Below are positions 32,497 to 39,883 of a stretch of 64,000 nt of DNA, piece by piece; positions within the stretch are counted from its first letter, which is position 1, and each line of letters begins with the position of its first letter. This DNA comes from CAZCJU01 sp964562175 (GTDB lineage Bacteria > Bacillota > Clostridia > Oscillospirales > CAG-272), in contig CAZLRV010000005.1 of the NCBI GenBank assembly GCA_964562175.1, positions 1-64,000 of the forward strand, read 5' to 3'. The notes below the pieces were generated by a model. That model was not told where the DNA came from and did no database searches. It saw nothing but the letters and a program-made list of their open reading frames with translations. Made by a program: the position numbers and the translations under genes.

Positions 32497-33402
32497 ATGG
32501 GATTTTTCGATAAGCTTAAGCAGGGCTTGACAAAGACAAAGGACGCATTGTTCGGTAAGGTCAAGGATCTGTTCATAAACATGAGAACGGTGGACGAGGA
32601 GCTTTTTGAGGAGCTTGAGGAGATACTTATAAGCGCAGATGTCGGAGTCGGTGCGACAGAGGAAATACTTGACAAGCTGCGTTACAAGGTAAAGTGCGAC
32701 AAAATAACGGACAGTATGCAGGTGTATGACGAGCTTAAGGCGATAATCGTCGAGATGATAGGAGAAAGTGAGGGACTTAAGCTTGAAAGCAAGCCCTCCG
32801 TTATACTCGTTATCGGTGTGAACGGAGTCGGTAAAACGACCTCAATAGCAAAGATAGCCAATAACCTTAAGCAAAACGGCAAAAGCGTATTGCTTGCGGC
32901 GGCGGATACGTTTCGCGCGGCGGCAATAGACCAGCTCGATATATGGGCGCAAAGAGTCGGAGTCGATATAATAAAGCACGCGGAAGGCTCAGATCCCGCC
33001 TCGGTCGTATTCGATGCGGCATCGGCGGCAAAGGCAAGAGGCACGGATGTGCTTATAATAGATACGGCGGGCAGACTTCATAATAAGAAAAATCTTATGG
33101 ATGAGCTGGCAAAGATAAACCGTGTCGTTGATCGTGAGCTTAACGGCGCAGACCGTGAAACACTGCTCGTGCTTGATGCGACAACGGGACAAAACGGCAT
33201 AATACAGGCAAAGGAGTTTATGAACTGTGCGGAAATAACCGGTCTTATACTCACGAAGCTTGACGGTACGGCAAAGGGCGGTATAGTCATATCCATTAAA
33301 AACGAGCTTGGTATACCCGTAAAATATATCGGTGTCGGCGAGGGCAAGGACGATATGCAGCCGTTTGATTCGGAGGAGTTTGTGCGTGCTTTGTTTGAAT
33401 AA
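32497..33402 (+). CDS. ftsY: Signal recognition particle receptor FtsY
   Basis: A GTPase that docks SRP-ribosome complexes at the membrane for cotranslational insertion. The NG domain is complete: GVNGVGKTTSIAKIA (G1), DTFRAAAIDQL, IIDTAGRLHNKKNLM (G3) and LTKLDGTAKGG (G4). The acidic A domain of proteobacterial FtsY is absent; the 301-residue form is usual in Gram-positives. The ATG lies two bases after the smc stop. Its 3' end overlaps the start of rdgB by 17 bases. Confidence 0.97.
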   Translation: MGFFDKLKQGLTKTKDALFGKVKDLFINMRTVDEELFEELEEILISADVGVGATEEILDKLRYKVKCDKITDSMQVYDELKAIIVEMIGESEGLKLESKPSVILVIGVNGVGKTTSIAKIANNLKQNGKSVLLAAADTFRAAAIDQLDIWAQRVGVDIIKHAEGSDPASVVFDAASAAKARGTDVLIIDTAGRLHNKKNLMDELAKINRVVDRELNGADRETLLVLDATTGQNGIIQAKEFMNCAEITGLILTKLDGTAKGGIVISIKNELGIPVKYIGVGEGKDDMQPFDSEEFVRALFE

Positions 33403-33997
33403 TGAAAAATTCGTTCTTGCATCAAGGAACAAGAAAAAAACAGCGGAATTGAAAAAAATTCTGTACGATGAGGGGATCGACGTACAGTTGCTTTCACTTG
33501 ACGATATAGGATATGACGGGGAGATAGACGAGTGCGGAGAGAGCTTTGAAGAAAACTCGATAATAAAGGCAAGCGTGCCGGCAAGCCTCGGCTATATCGG
33601 TATAGCCGACGATTCGGGACTTTGCGTCGATGCTTTGGGCGGCAGACCCGGCATCTACTCGGCTCGTTATTCGGGCGGAGATGATAAGGATAACAACAAG
33701 AAGCTGCTCGGCGAGCTTGACGGTGTGCCTATGAGTGAGCGAGGCGGAAGCTTCGTATGTGCGATAAGCTGTGTTTTTCCCGACGGTGAGAGGATAGTGT
33801 GCCGAGGATCTGTCGAGGGAAAGATATTGACAGATGAGCATGGGGACGGCGGCTTCGGCTATGACCCGCTGTTCTTTTACGAGCCTGCCGGACTTACCTT
33901 TGCCGAAATGGGAACTGTCGAAAAAAATAAGGTGAGCCACAGACACAATGCGATAAAACAGCTTGCCGAAAAATTGAAGGAAAAATACAATGCTTAA
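33386..33997 (+). CDS. rdgB: Non-canonical purine NTP pyrophosphatase (RdgB/HAM1)
   Basis: Hydrolyses dITP, XTP and ITP to monophosphates, which keeps deaminated purines out of DNA and RNA. Motifs are LASRNKKKTAEL, ESFEENSIIKA, IADDSGLCVDALGGRPGIYSARY and GGFGYDPLFF, then KNKVSHRHNAI near the end. GGAGG at 33372-33376 gives a 9-base spacing to a GTG at 33386, making 203 residues; the upstream in-frame extension is not needed for the fold. The start lies inside the ftsY 3' end. Confidence 0.93.
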   Translation: MLCLNNEKFVLASRNKKKTAELKKILYDEGIDVQLLSLDDIGYDGEIDECGESFEENSIIKASVPASLGYIGIADDSGLCVDALGGRPGIYSARYSGGDDKDNNKKLLGELDGVPMSERGGSFVCAISCVFPDGERIVCRGSVEGKILTDEHGDGGFGYDPLFFYEPAGLTFAEMGTVEKNKVSHRHNAIKQLAEKLKEKYNA

Positions 33998-34292
33998 TTC
34001 AAAACAACGAGCTTATTTAAGATCGCTCTCACAGAGCATACAGCCGATATTTCAAGTCGGTAAGAACGATGTCGGCGACAATATGGTAAAGCAGATATCG
34101 GATGCTTTGGAGGCGAGAGAGCTGATAAAGGTACACGTGCTTGAAAATTCAATGATGACGAGCAGGGAAGCGGCTGACAGCATTGCCGAACGTACAAATT
34201 CCGAGGTGGTTGCGGTAATCGGCTCAAAATTCGTGCTTTACCGTGAAACTTCGGACAAAAAGAGGCGTGAAAAGCGTATAATACTGCCATGA
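33990..34292 (+). CDS. yhbY: YhbY-family RNA-binding protein
   Basis: A 100-residue CRM-domain protein that associates with pre-50S particles. MLNSKQRAYLRSLSQSIQPIFQVGKN at the start and the GSKFVLYRE strand near the end are typical of the family. It overlaps rdgB by eight bases and nadD by four, so it is coupled to both. The order yhbY-nadD-yqeK-rsfS is conserved in Firmicutes. Confidence 0.92.
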   Translation: MLNSKQRAYLRSLSQSIQPIFQVGKNDVGDNMVKQISDALEARELIKVHVLENSMMTSREAADSIAERTNSEVVAVIGSKFVLYRETSDKKRREKRIILP

Positions 34293-34891
34293 GCGTAAAA
34301 AGACTCGGAATATACGGCGGAAGCTTCGACCCGTTTCATAACGGTCATAAGAGGGCGGCAGAAGCTTTTTTAGACAGCGTCGGACTTGATAAGCTTCTGA
34401 TAATGCCGACGTATATATCACCGCACAAAAAGCTGAGCGACGGGGACGACCCGCAGCTTAGGCTGAAAATGCTTCAAGGTGTGTTCGATGATGAGCGAAT
34501 AGAGATATCGGACTATGAAATAGCAAAAAAAGGTGTCAGCTATACCGTCGATACACTTACGCATTATTCGACGTTGTGCGAGCGGCTGTTTTTCCTCGTC
34601 GGTACGGATATGCTCTTGTCGCTCGACCGTTGGCGTGAGCCGGAGAAGATTCTGAAGCTGTGTACGATAGTATGCCTTATACGGCAGAACGATGACAGAG
34701 AGAGGATAAGAGCGAAAAAGGACGAGCTTACACGGCTTTACGGCGGGGAGATCCTTTTGCCGCAATATACGCCATATGAGGTGTCAAGCACCGAGATCCG
34801 TCAAATGGTGCGTTGCGGTGAGGATATATCACACCTCGTGCCGAGGTGCGTTGCGGAGTATATTGAAAAATATGGCTTATACGGAAAATGA
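34289..34891 (+). CDS. nadD: Nicotinate-nucleotide adenylyltransferase
   Basis: Adenylates nicotinate mononucleotide in NAD synthesis. The nucleotidyltransferase signature GIYGGSFDPFHNGH is at the N terminus. The C-terminal substrate motif is SSTEIRQMVR. Length 200 residues, normal. The ATG overlaps the yhbY stop by four bases, and the end overlaps the start of the yqeK-rsfS frame by 20 bases. Confidence 0.96.
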   Translation: MSVKRLGIYGGSFDPFHNGHKRAAEAFLDSVGLDKLLIMPTYISPHKKLSDGDDPQLRLKMLQGVFDDERIEISDYEIAKKGVSYTVDTLTHYSTLCERLFFLVGTDMLLSLDRWREPEKILKLCTIVCLIRQNDDRERIRAKKDELTRLYGGEILLPQYTPYEVSSTEIRQMVRCGEDISHLVPRCVAEYIEKYGLYGK

Positions 34892-35927
34892 TATCGAATA
34901 TCTGAAAAAAGAAATAGAAAAATACGAGAGCGGAAACCGATTGTTACACAGCCTATCCGTCGAGCAATGCGCAAAGGAGCTATGCAAAACGCAGGGTATA
35001 AGCGGTCAGGCTGAGCTTAAGATACGTATTGCCGCATTGCTTCACGATATCACAAAGCAAGAGAGGGATCAAAGAGAGCTGTTTGACAGTCTCGGGATGA
35101 TCTTTACCGAAAACGACAGACTCTCCTCCCAAACGCTCCACGCAAGAACGGGGGCGTATATGGCGAAAAAATTATATCCCACACTCGTTGACGGGCAGAT
35201 AGCGGATATGATATACTGCCACTGCACCGGCAAGAAAACTATGAGTATCGGCGAGAAGATCGTGTTTTTAGCCGATTATATCGAGCCGAGACGTGAGCAT
35301 GAGGCGTGTAAAAGGCTGAGAAAATACTATTTTTCTCATAAAAATGAAAAAAATCCGTCAGATATACTTGACACGGCGGTATTTTTGGCGTATGATTTAA
35401 CGGTGAGGGACTTGACGGGCAAGGGGGCGTTTATTCACCCCGATACGCTTGAGGGTCTTGAGTATGCGAAAAAATGCATAAATGCAGATGAAAGGAAAAT
35501 TATGGAAGAAATAAACGAGATGACAGCTACCGCCGAGGGCGAGGTGCGTTCGCTTACAAACGCCGAGCCGAAGGAGATAGCACAGGCGATAGCCGAGATA
35601 CTTGACAACAAAAAAGCGAGAGATATAAAGATATTGTCGGTAAACGACCGCACGGTGATAGCGGATTATTTCGTTATCGCAACGGCTAACTCGTCAACAC
35701 AGGTAAAATCGCTTGCCGACGAGGTCGAGTATAAGCTCGGACTTGCTGGGCTGACACCGCACCATGTAGACGGTATGGGCAATTCCGAGTGGACAGTGCT
35801 TGATTTTGCCTGCGTTATAGTTCATGTGTTCTTGAAGAGCGCAAGAGAGTTCTACAAGCTTGACAGACTTTGGGAGAATGCACTTGAGTTGAATGAAGAA
35901 AAAGAAAACGACGGCGACGTTCAATAA
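34872..35927 (+). CDS. Fused YqeK (HD-domain Ap4A hydrolase) and RsfS (ribosome silencing factor)
   Basis: One continuous frame of 351 residues joins two proteins that are separate in most Firmicutes. Residues 1-210 match YqeK, a symmetrical diadenosine tetraphosphate hydrolase of the HD superfamily: His26, AALLHDITK with the His58-Asp59 pair, HARTGAYMA, and ADYIEPRR. Residues 211-351 match RsfS, which binds L14 and blocks subunit joining in starved cells: KILSVNDRTVIADYFVIATANS and HHVDGMGNSEWTVLDF. No stop separates them. AAAGGA at 35491-35496 precedes an internal ATG at 35502, so a separate RsfS of 141 residues could also be made. The start at 34872 is chosen because the frame further upstream lies in nadD. 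A sequencing indel could in principle produce the fusion. Confidence 0.88.
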   Translation: MAYTENDIEYLKKEIEKYESGNRLLHSLSVEQCAKELCKTQGISGQAELKIRIAALLHDITKQERDQRELFDSLGMIFTENDRLSSQTLHARTGAYMAKKLYPTLVDGQIADMIYCHCTGKKTMSIGEKIVFLADYIEPRREHEACKRLRKYYFSHKNEKNPSDILDTAVFLAYDLTVRDLTGKGAFIHPDTLEGLEYAKKCINADERKIMEEINEMTATAEGEVRSLTNAEPKEIAQAIAEILDNKKARDIKILSVNDRTVIADYFVIATANSSTQVKSLADEVEYKLGLAGLTPHHVDGMGNSEWTVLDFACVIVHVFLKSAREFYKLDRLWENALELNEEKENDGDVQ

Positions 35928-35947
35928 ATAAAAAAGAGGTCGAAAAA

Positions 35948-38350
35948 GTGAAATACGATTACACATCTATCGAAAAAAAATGGCAAGGTATATGGGACGA
36001 AAAGCACGCCTTTGAGGCAAGCAACGATTACAGCAAGCCCAAATATTTTGCCTTGGTGGAATTTCCTTACCCATCGGGTCAGGGACTTCATATAGGACAT
36101 CCCCGTCCCTATACGGCACTTGATATAGTATCGAGAAAAAAGCGTATGCAGGGCTACAACGTGCTTTTCCCGATGGGCTGGGATGCGTTCGGTCTGCCTA
36201 CGGAGAACTATGCGATAAAAAACAAGATACATCCCCGTATTGTTACGGAGAATAACGTAAAACGCTTCAAGGCTCAGCTCAAAATGCTCGGTCTTTCGTT
36301 CGATTGGAGCAGGGAGATAAACACGACGGACCCCGAATATTACAAATGGACTCAATGGATATTTTTGCAGCTTTTCAAGCACGGACTTGCATACAAGAAG
36401 GAAATGGCGGTCAATTTCTGTACCTCCTGTAAGGTCGTTTTGGCAAATGAGGAGGTCGTAAACGGCGTGTGCGAGCGTTGCGGCTCAGAGGTGATTCGCA
36501 AGGTCAAGAGCCAATGGATGCTTAAGATAACGGATTACGCCGACAGACTTATAGATGACCTTGAACCGCTCGACTTTATCGAGCGTGTTAAGACACAGGA
36601 AATAAATTGGATAGGTCGCTCCTACGGCGCAGAGGTGGATTTCAACACGACATCGGAGGATAAGATAAGAGTATTCACAACACGTCCCGACACACTGTTC
36701 GGTGCAACGTATATGGTAATGGCTCCGGAGCATAAGCTCATCGACAAATGGCAAGACAAGCTTGAAAACTACGACGAGGTGCTTAAATACCGTGCCGACG
36801 CGGCGAAAAAATCCGATTTTGAGAGAACGGAGCTTGCAAAGGACAAGACCGGCGTAAGATTGCTCGGCGTATCTGCGATAAACCCCGTGACGGGCAAGGA
36901 GATACCTATATTTATATCGGACTACGTGCTTGCAACCTACGGTACCGGTGCGATAATGGCAGTGCCGGCACACGATACACGAGATTGGGAGTTTGCAAAG
37001 AAATTCGATCTGCCGATAATCGAGGTGGTTGCCGGCGGCGATGTTCAAAACGAGCCGTTTACGGACGTTGCGACGGGTAATATGGTAAATTCCGGTTTTC
37101 TTGACGGTTTGAGCGTCGAGGAAGCGAAAAAGAAGATAATCGAATATTTGACCGAGCAGGGAATAGGCGAGAAAAAGACTAATTTCAAGCTTCGTGATTG
37201 GGTCTTTTCACGTCAACGCTATTGGGGTGAGCCTGTGCCGCTCGTTTATTGCGAAAAATGCGGCTGGGTGCCGATACCTGAGGAGGAGCTTCCGCTCATG
37301 CTCCCCGAGCTTGATGCATACGAGCCTACCGACAACGGTGAGTCACCGCTTTCAAAAGCGGAGGAATGGGTGCATACAAAATGCCCGCACTGCGGCGGCG
37401 ATGCGGTAAGAGAAACGGACACCATGCCCAACTGGGCGGGCTCGTCCTGGTACTTCCTGCGTTATTGCGACCCGAACAACAAGGATGCGCTTGCAAGCAA
37501 GGAGGCACTTGACTATTGGATGCCCGTTGATTGGTATAACGGCGGTATGGAGCATGTGACACTGCATTTGCTCTATTCGAGATTTTGGTCTAAGTTCCTT
37601 TACGATATAGGCGTGCTGTCCTGCAAGGAGCCTTATTTGAAGCGTACCGCACACGGTATGATACTCGGCGAGAACGGGGAAAAAATGTCCAAGTCGAGAG
37701 GAAATGTCATAAATCCCGATGATATAGTAAGAGATTACGGCGCAGACTCACTGCGATTGTACGAAATGTTTATCGGCGATTTTGAAAAATCCGCTCCGTG
37801 GTCACAGGCAAGCATAAAGGGCTGTCGCCGCTTCCTTGAAAGAGTTGCCGCTCTTACCGATATGGCAAAGGGCAACGGCGTTACACCGAGCCTTGAAAAC
37901 GCATTCCATAAGACCGTTAAAAAGGTTACCGAGGATATAGACGGAATGAAGTTCAATACCGCAATAGCGGCACTTATGAGCTTGATAAACGAGATATATT
38001 CGGCAGGTACACTGACCGTTGACGAGCTGAAAACATTCACGCTCTTGCTTTGCCCGTTTGCTCCGCACCTTTGCGAGGAGATATGGCAGAGTGTGGGCGG
38101 GGAGGGCTTATGCTCGCTCGCTCCCTGGCCGAGCTATGACGAGAGCAAGACGGTGGACGATACCGTAACGATAGGCGTACAGGTCAACGGCAAGATGAGA
38201 GGCACGGTGGATATTTCAAAGGATGCCGATAAGCAGAGTGCCATGGCGGCGGCACGTGCAAACCCGAAAGTAAGTACACAGCTTGAGGGTAAGACGGTCG
38301 TAAAAGAGATATACGTACCCGGTAAGATAATCAACATAGTGGTTAAATAA
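35948..38350 (+). CDS. leuS: Leucyl-tRNA synthetase
   Basis: Charges tRNA-Leu and edits mischarged amino acids. The class I HIGH motif is His48-Ile49-Gly50-His51 (GLHIGHPRP) and the KMSKS motif is Lys579-Met580-Ser581-Lys582-Ser583. The CP1 editing domain lies between them, with TTRPDTLFGATYMV and YGTGAIMAVPAHDTRD. Start is GTG 35948, with AGAGG at 35935-35939. Length 800 residues. It closes the nadD-yqeK-rsfS-leuS run and is followed by a terminator. Confidence 0.98.
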   Translation: MKYDYTSIEKKWQGIWDEKHAFEASNDYSKPKYFALVEFPYPSGQGLHIGHPRPYTALDIVSRKKRMQGYNVLFPMGWDAFGLPTENYAIKNKIHPRIVTENNVKRFKAQLKMLGLSFDWSREINTTDPEYYKWTQWIFLQLFKHGLAYKKEMAVNFCTSCKVVLANEEVVNGVCERCGSEVIRKVKSQWMLKITDYADRLIDDLEPLDFIERVKTQEINWIGRSYGAEVDFNTTSEDKIRVFTTRPDTLFGATYMVMAPEHKLIDKWQDKLENYDEVLKYRADAAKKSDFERTELAKDKTGVRLLGVSAINPVTGKEIPIFISDYVLATYGTGAIMAVPAHDTRDWEFAKKFDLPIIEVVAGGDVQNEPFTDVATGNMVNSGFLDGLSVEEAKKKIIEYLTEQGIGEKKTNFKLRDWVFSRQRYWGEPVPLVYCEKCGWVPIPEEELPLMLPELDAYEPTDNGESPLSKAEEWVHTKCPHCGGDAVRETDTMPNWAGSSWYFLRYCDPNNKDALASKEALDYWMPVDWYNGGMEHVTLHLLYSRFWSKFLYDIGVLSCKEPYLKRTAHGMILGENGEKMSKSRGNVINPDDIVRDYGADSLRLYEMFIGDFEKSAPWSQASIKGCRRFLERVAALTDMAKGNGVTPSLENAFHKTVKKVTEDIDGMKFNTAIAALMSLINEIYSAGTLTVDELKTFTLLLCPFAPHLCEEIWQSVGGEGLCSLAPWPSYDESKTVDDTVTIGVQVNGKMRGTVDISKDADKQSAMAAARANPKVSTQLEGKTVVKEIYVPGKIINIVVK

Positions 38351-38360
38351 TATATTCGGC

Positions 38361-38399
38361 ATTACCCTTGCGGTCTTTTGAAAAAAACGCAAGGGTAAT
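38361..38399 (+). terminator. Terminator hairpin after leuS
   Basis: ATTACCCTTGCG (38361-38372) pairs perfectly with CGCAAGGGTAAT (38388-38399) around a 15-base loop. The following TTGCATTTT is a weak T-rich tail. It separates the housekeeping block from the small membrane protein gene. Confidence 0.75.
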
Positions 38400-38417
38400 T
38401 GCATTTTGAGGTGAAAA

Positions 38418-38927
38418 ATGAAAATAGGCGATAATATCATATACGCCCTGCGGTGGTTCAACGCACTGTTTTTCGCACTGCTTGCGGCTCTGCTTTTTTC
38501 ACTCGGCTTTGCCGTATTTTCGGCAGGTGCGGTTCTCGGTGGGGATATTATACCGAGCGAGTATAAAGCGTTTATTTACCTTGGGGCAATAGTGCTTTTT
38601 GTTCTCGGCACGCTCCTTTTTCTGCTGACTCGTCCGATGCTCGGCGATCCCATTCTGCCGCTTTTGCCCTGCGGTGTCGGCGGTGGCTTCGCATCGGCAT
38701 CTCTGTTATATCTTTCCTCACTTGTAAATGATGTGGGTGAGCTTATCACATTCTTGCTCGGTGAGACTTTACAGCTCGATATCTCCCGTCTTGATAAACT
38801 GAGAGGTATGCTTACGGGCGAGGGGATAGTACTTGCGGTGCTTGCCGCGCTGTGTGTCGGTATTGTCATAACGCTTGCAATAATGGGTGCGGTGAAAAAT
38901 AAAAGCGAGATTAAGCACAATAATTAA
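38418..38927 (+). CDS. Hypothetical membrane protein with four predicted helices
   Basis: A 169-residue protein that I do not recognise. Hydrophobic segments lie at about residues 13-37, 50-70, 80-100 and 137-160, with a short charged tail of KNKSEIKHNN. GAGG before the ATG supports translation. It stands alone between the leuS terminator and the promoter at 38937, with no clear functional link to either side. Confidence 0.7.
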   Translation: MKIGDNIIYALRWFNALFFALLAALLFSLGFAVFSAGAVLGGDIIPSEYKAFIYLGAIVLFVLGTLLFLLTRPMLGDPILPLLPCGVGGGFASASLLYLSSLVNDVGELITFLLGETLQLDISRLDKLRGMLTGEGIVLAVLAALCVGIVITLAIMGAVKNKSEIKHNN

Positions 38928-38936
38928 AATTTCATC

Positions 38937-38965
38937 TTGACACGTTTGAAAATTCGTGTTATAAT
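38937..38965 (+). promoter_or_regulatory. Sigma-A type promoter of the HPrK-like/GH20/radical SAM cassette
   Basis: TTGACA (38937-38942) and TATAAT (38960-38965) are both perfect, with a 17-base spacer. The next gene starts at 39000 with GGAGGGG upstream, so the leader is short. This is the best promoter in the window, so the cassette is probably well expressed without an activator. Confidence 0.9.
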
Positions 38966-38999
38966 AACTACATATGAAATGCGGTAGGAGGGGTAGAAA

Positions 39000-39878
39000 A
39001 TGAGCTACGAATGTCGATATAGCATCGGTGGGCTTGATTTTACCGTTATCTCACCCTGCCGTATAACCTTCACGGAAACGATGCTCGGTCAATACGCCTC
39101 AAGCGGTGCTTTGACCGACGGTGCCGTGTACGAAATATGCCCGATAGGCAAGGGAGATAGGGTACTTACAGATGAAGCGCGCCTTGTATACTCCGGTGCG
39201 GGATGTGATATATTCCGCGACGGGGGCAATGTTGTAAGGCGGTTCGCAATAAGCGAATATCATGGCACCTTCTATCTGTATCTTCTGCGTGCCTCGGACG
39301 ATCGTACACACTATAAAATGCTTGTTGAGGGCGATAAGCTCGATATTCTCAAGGACAGCTACAGATTTATAAATATGATGGCTGTTGAAGAGGTATTATC
39401 GATGCACCGTGCCTTGATATTGCACTCGGTCTATATGAATTGCGACGGCAAAGCCGTGCTTCTTTCCGCACCCTCGGGTACGGGCAAGACAACGCACTCA
39501 CTGCTGTGGCAAAAGCAGTACGGGACGGAGATAGTGAACGGTGACCGCGCAATCGTGAAATGCGAGAGGGAAGGAGTATTTGCATACGGCTTGCCGTATA
39601 CAGGCTCCTCGGGTATAGGCTTGAATAAGCGATTGCCGATAGAGGCAATAGTTATTCTGAAACGCGGCGAGAAAAACAGTGCCGCATTCGCCACGCCTGC
39701 GCAGGCGTTTCGCGGTCTTTATACCGAATGCATCGTCAATACGTGGGATGAGATGTGCGTTACAGAGGCGACCGAAATCTTGACGTCCTTGATTGCCTGT
39801 GTTAATACCGTTGTTTTGCGGTGTAATATGGAGACAGAGGCGGCGGCTGTGTTGAAAAAAAGTATTTTTAAGGAGTAG
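39000..39878 (+). CDS. HPr-kinase-like ATPase
   Basis: A 292-residue protein whose C-terminal half has the HPr kinase/phosphatase-like P-loop APSGTGKTTHSLLW (residues 157-170), an NGDR motif (180-183) and AYGLPYTGSSG (195-205). The N-terminal half (about 1-125) is not the HPr kinase N domain and I do not recognise it. Such small HPrK-like proteins often lie beside radical SAM/SPASM genes in Firmicutes, and relatives in lasso-peptide clusters phosphorylate the peptide. The substrate here is unknown. It is first in the cassette, and its stop lies five bases before the GH20 gene. It is not the regulator of carbon catabolite repression by this evidence. Confidence 0.75.
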   Translation: MSYECRYSIGGLDFTVISPCRITFTETMLGQYASSGALTDGAVYEICPIGKGDRVLTDEARLVYSGAGCDIFRDGGNVVRRFAISEYHGTFYLYLLRASDDRTHYKMLVEGDKLDILKDSYRFINMMAVEEVLSMHRALILHSVYMNCDGKAVLLSAPSGTGKTTHSLLWQKQYGTEIVNGDRAIVKCEREGVFAYGLPYTGSSGIGLNKRLPIEAIVILKRGEKNSAAFATPAQAFRGLYTECIVNTWDEMCVTEATEILTSLIACVNTVVLRCNMETEAAAVLKKSIFKE

Positions 39879-39883
39879 AGTAA

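Noticed and set aside
39000..39878. True HPr kinase/phosphatase (hprK)
   Set aside because: The P-loop half fits, but the N-terminal HPrK domain is absent and the neighbours are a hydrolase and a radical SAM gene.
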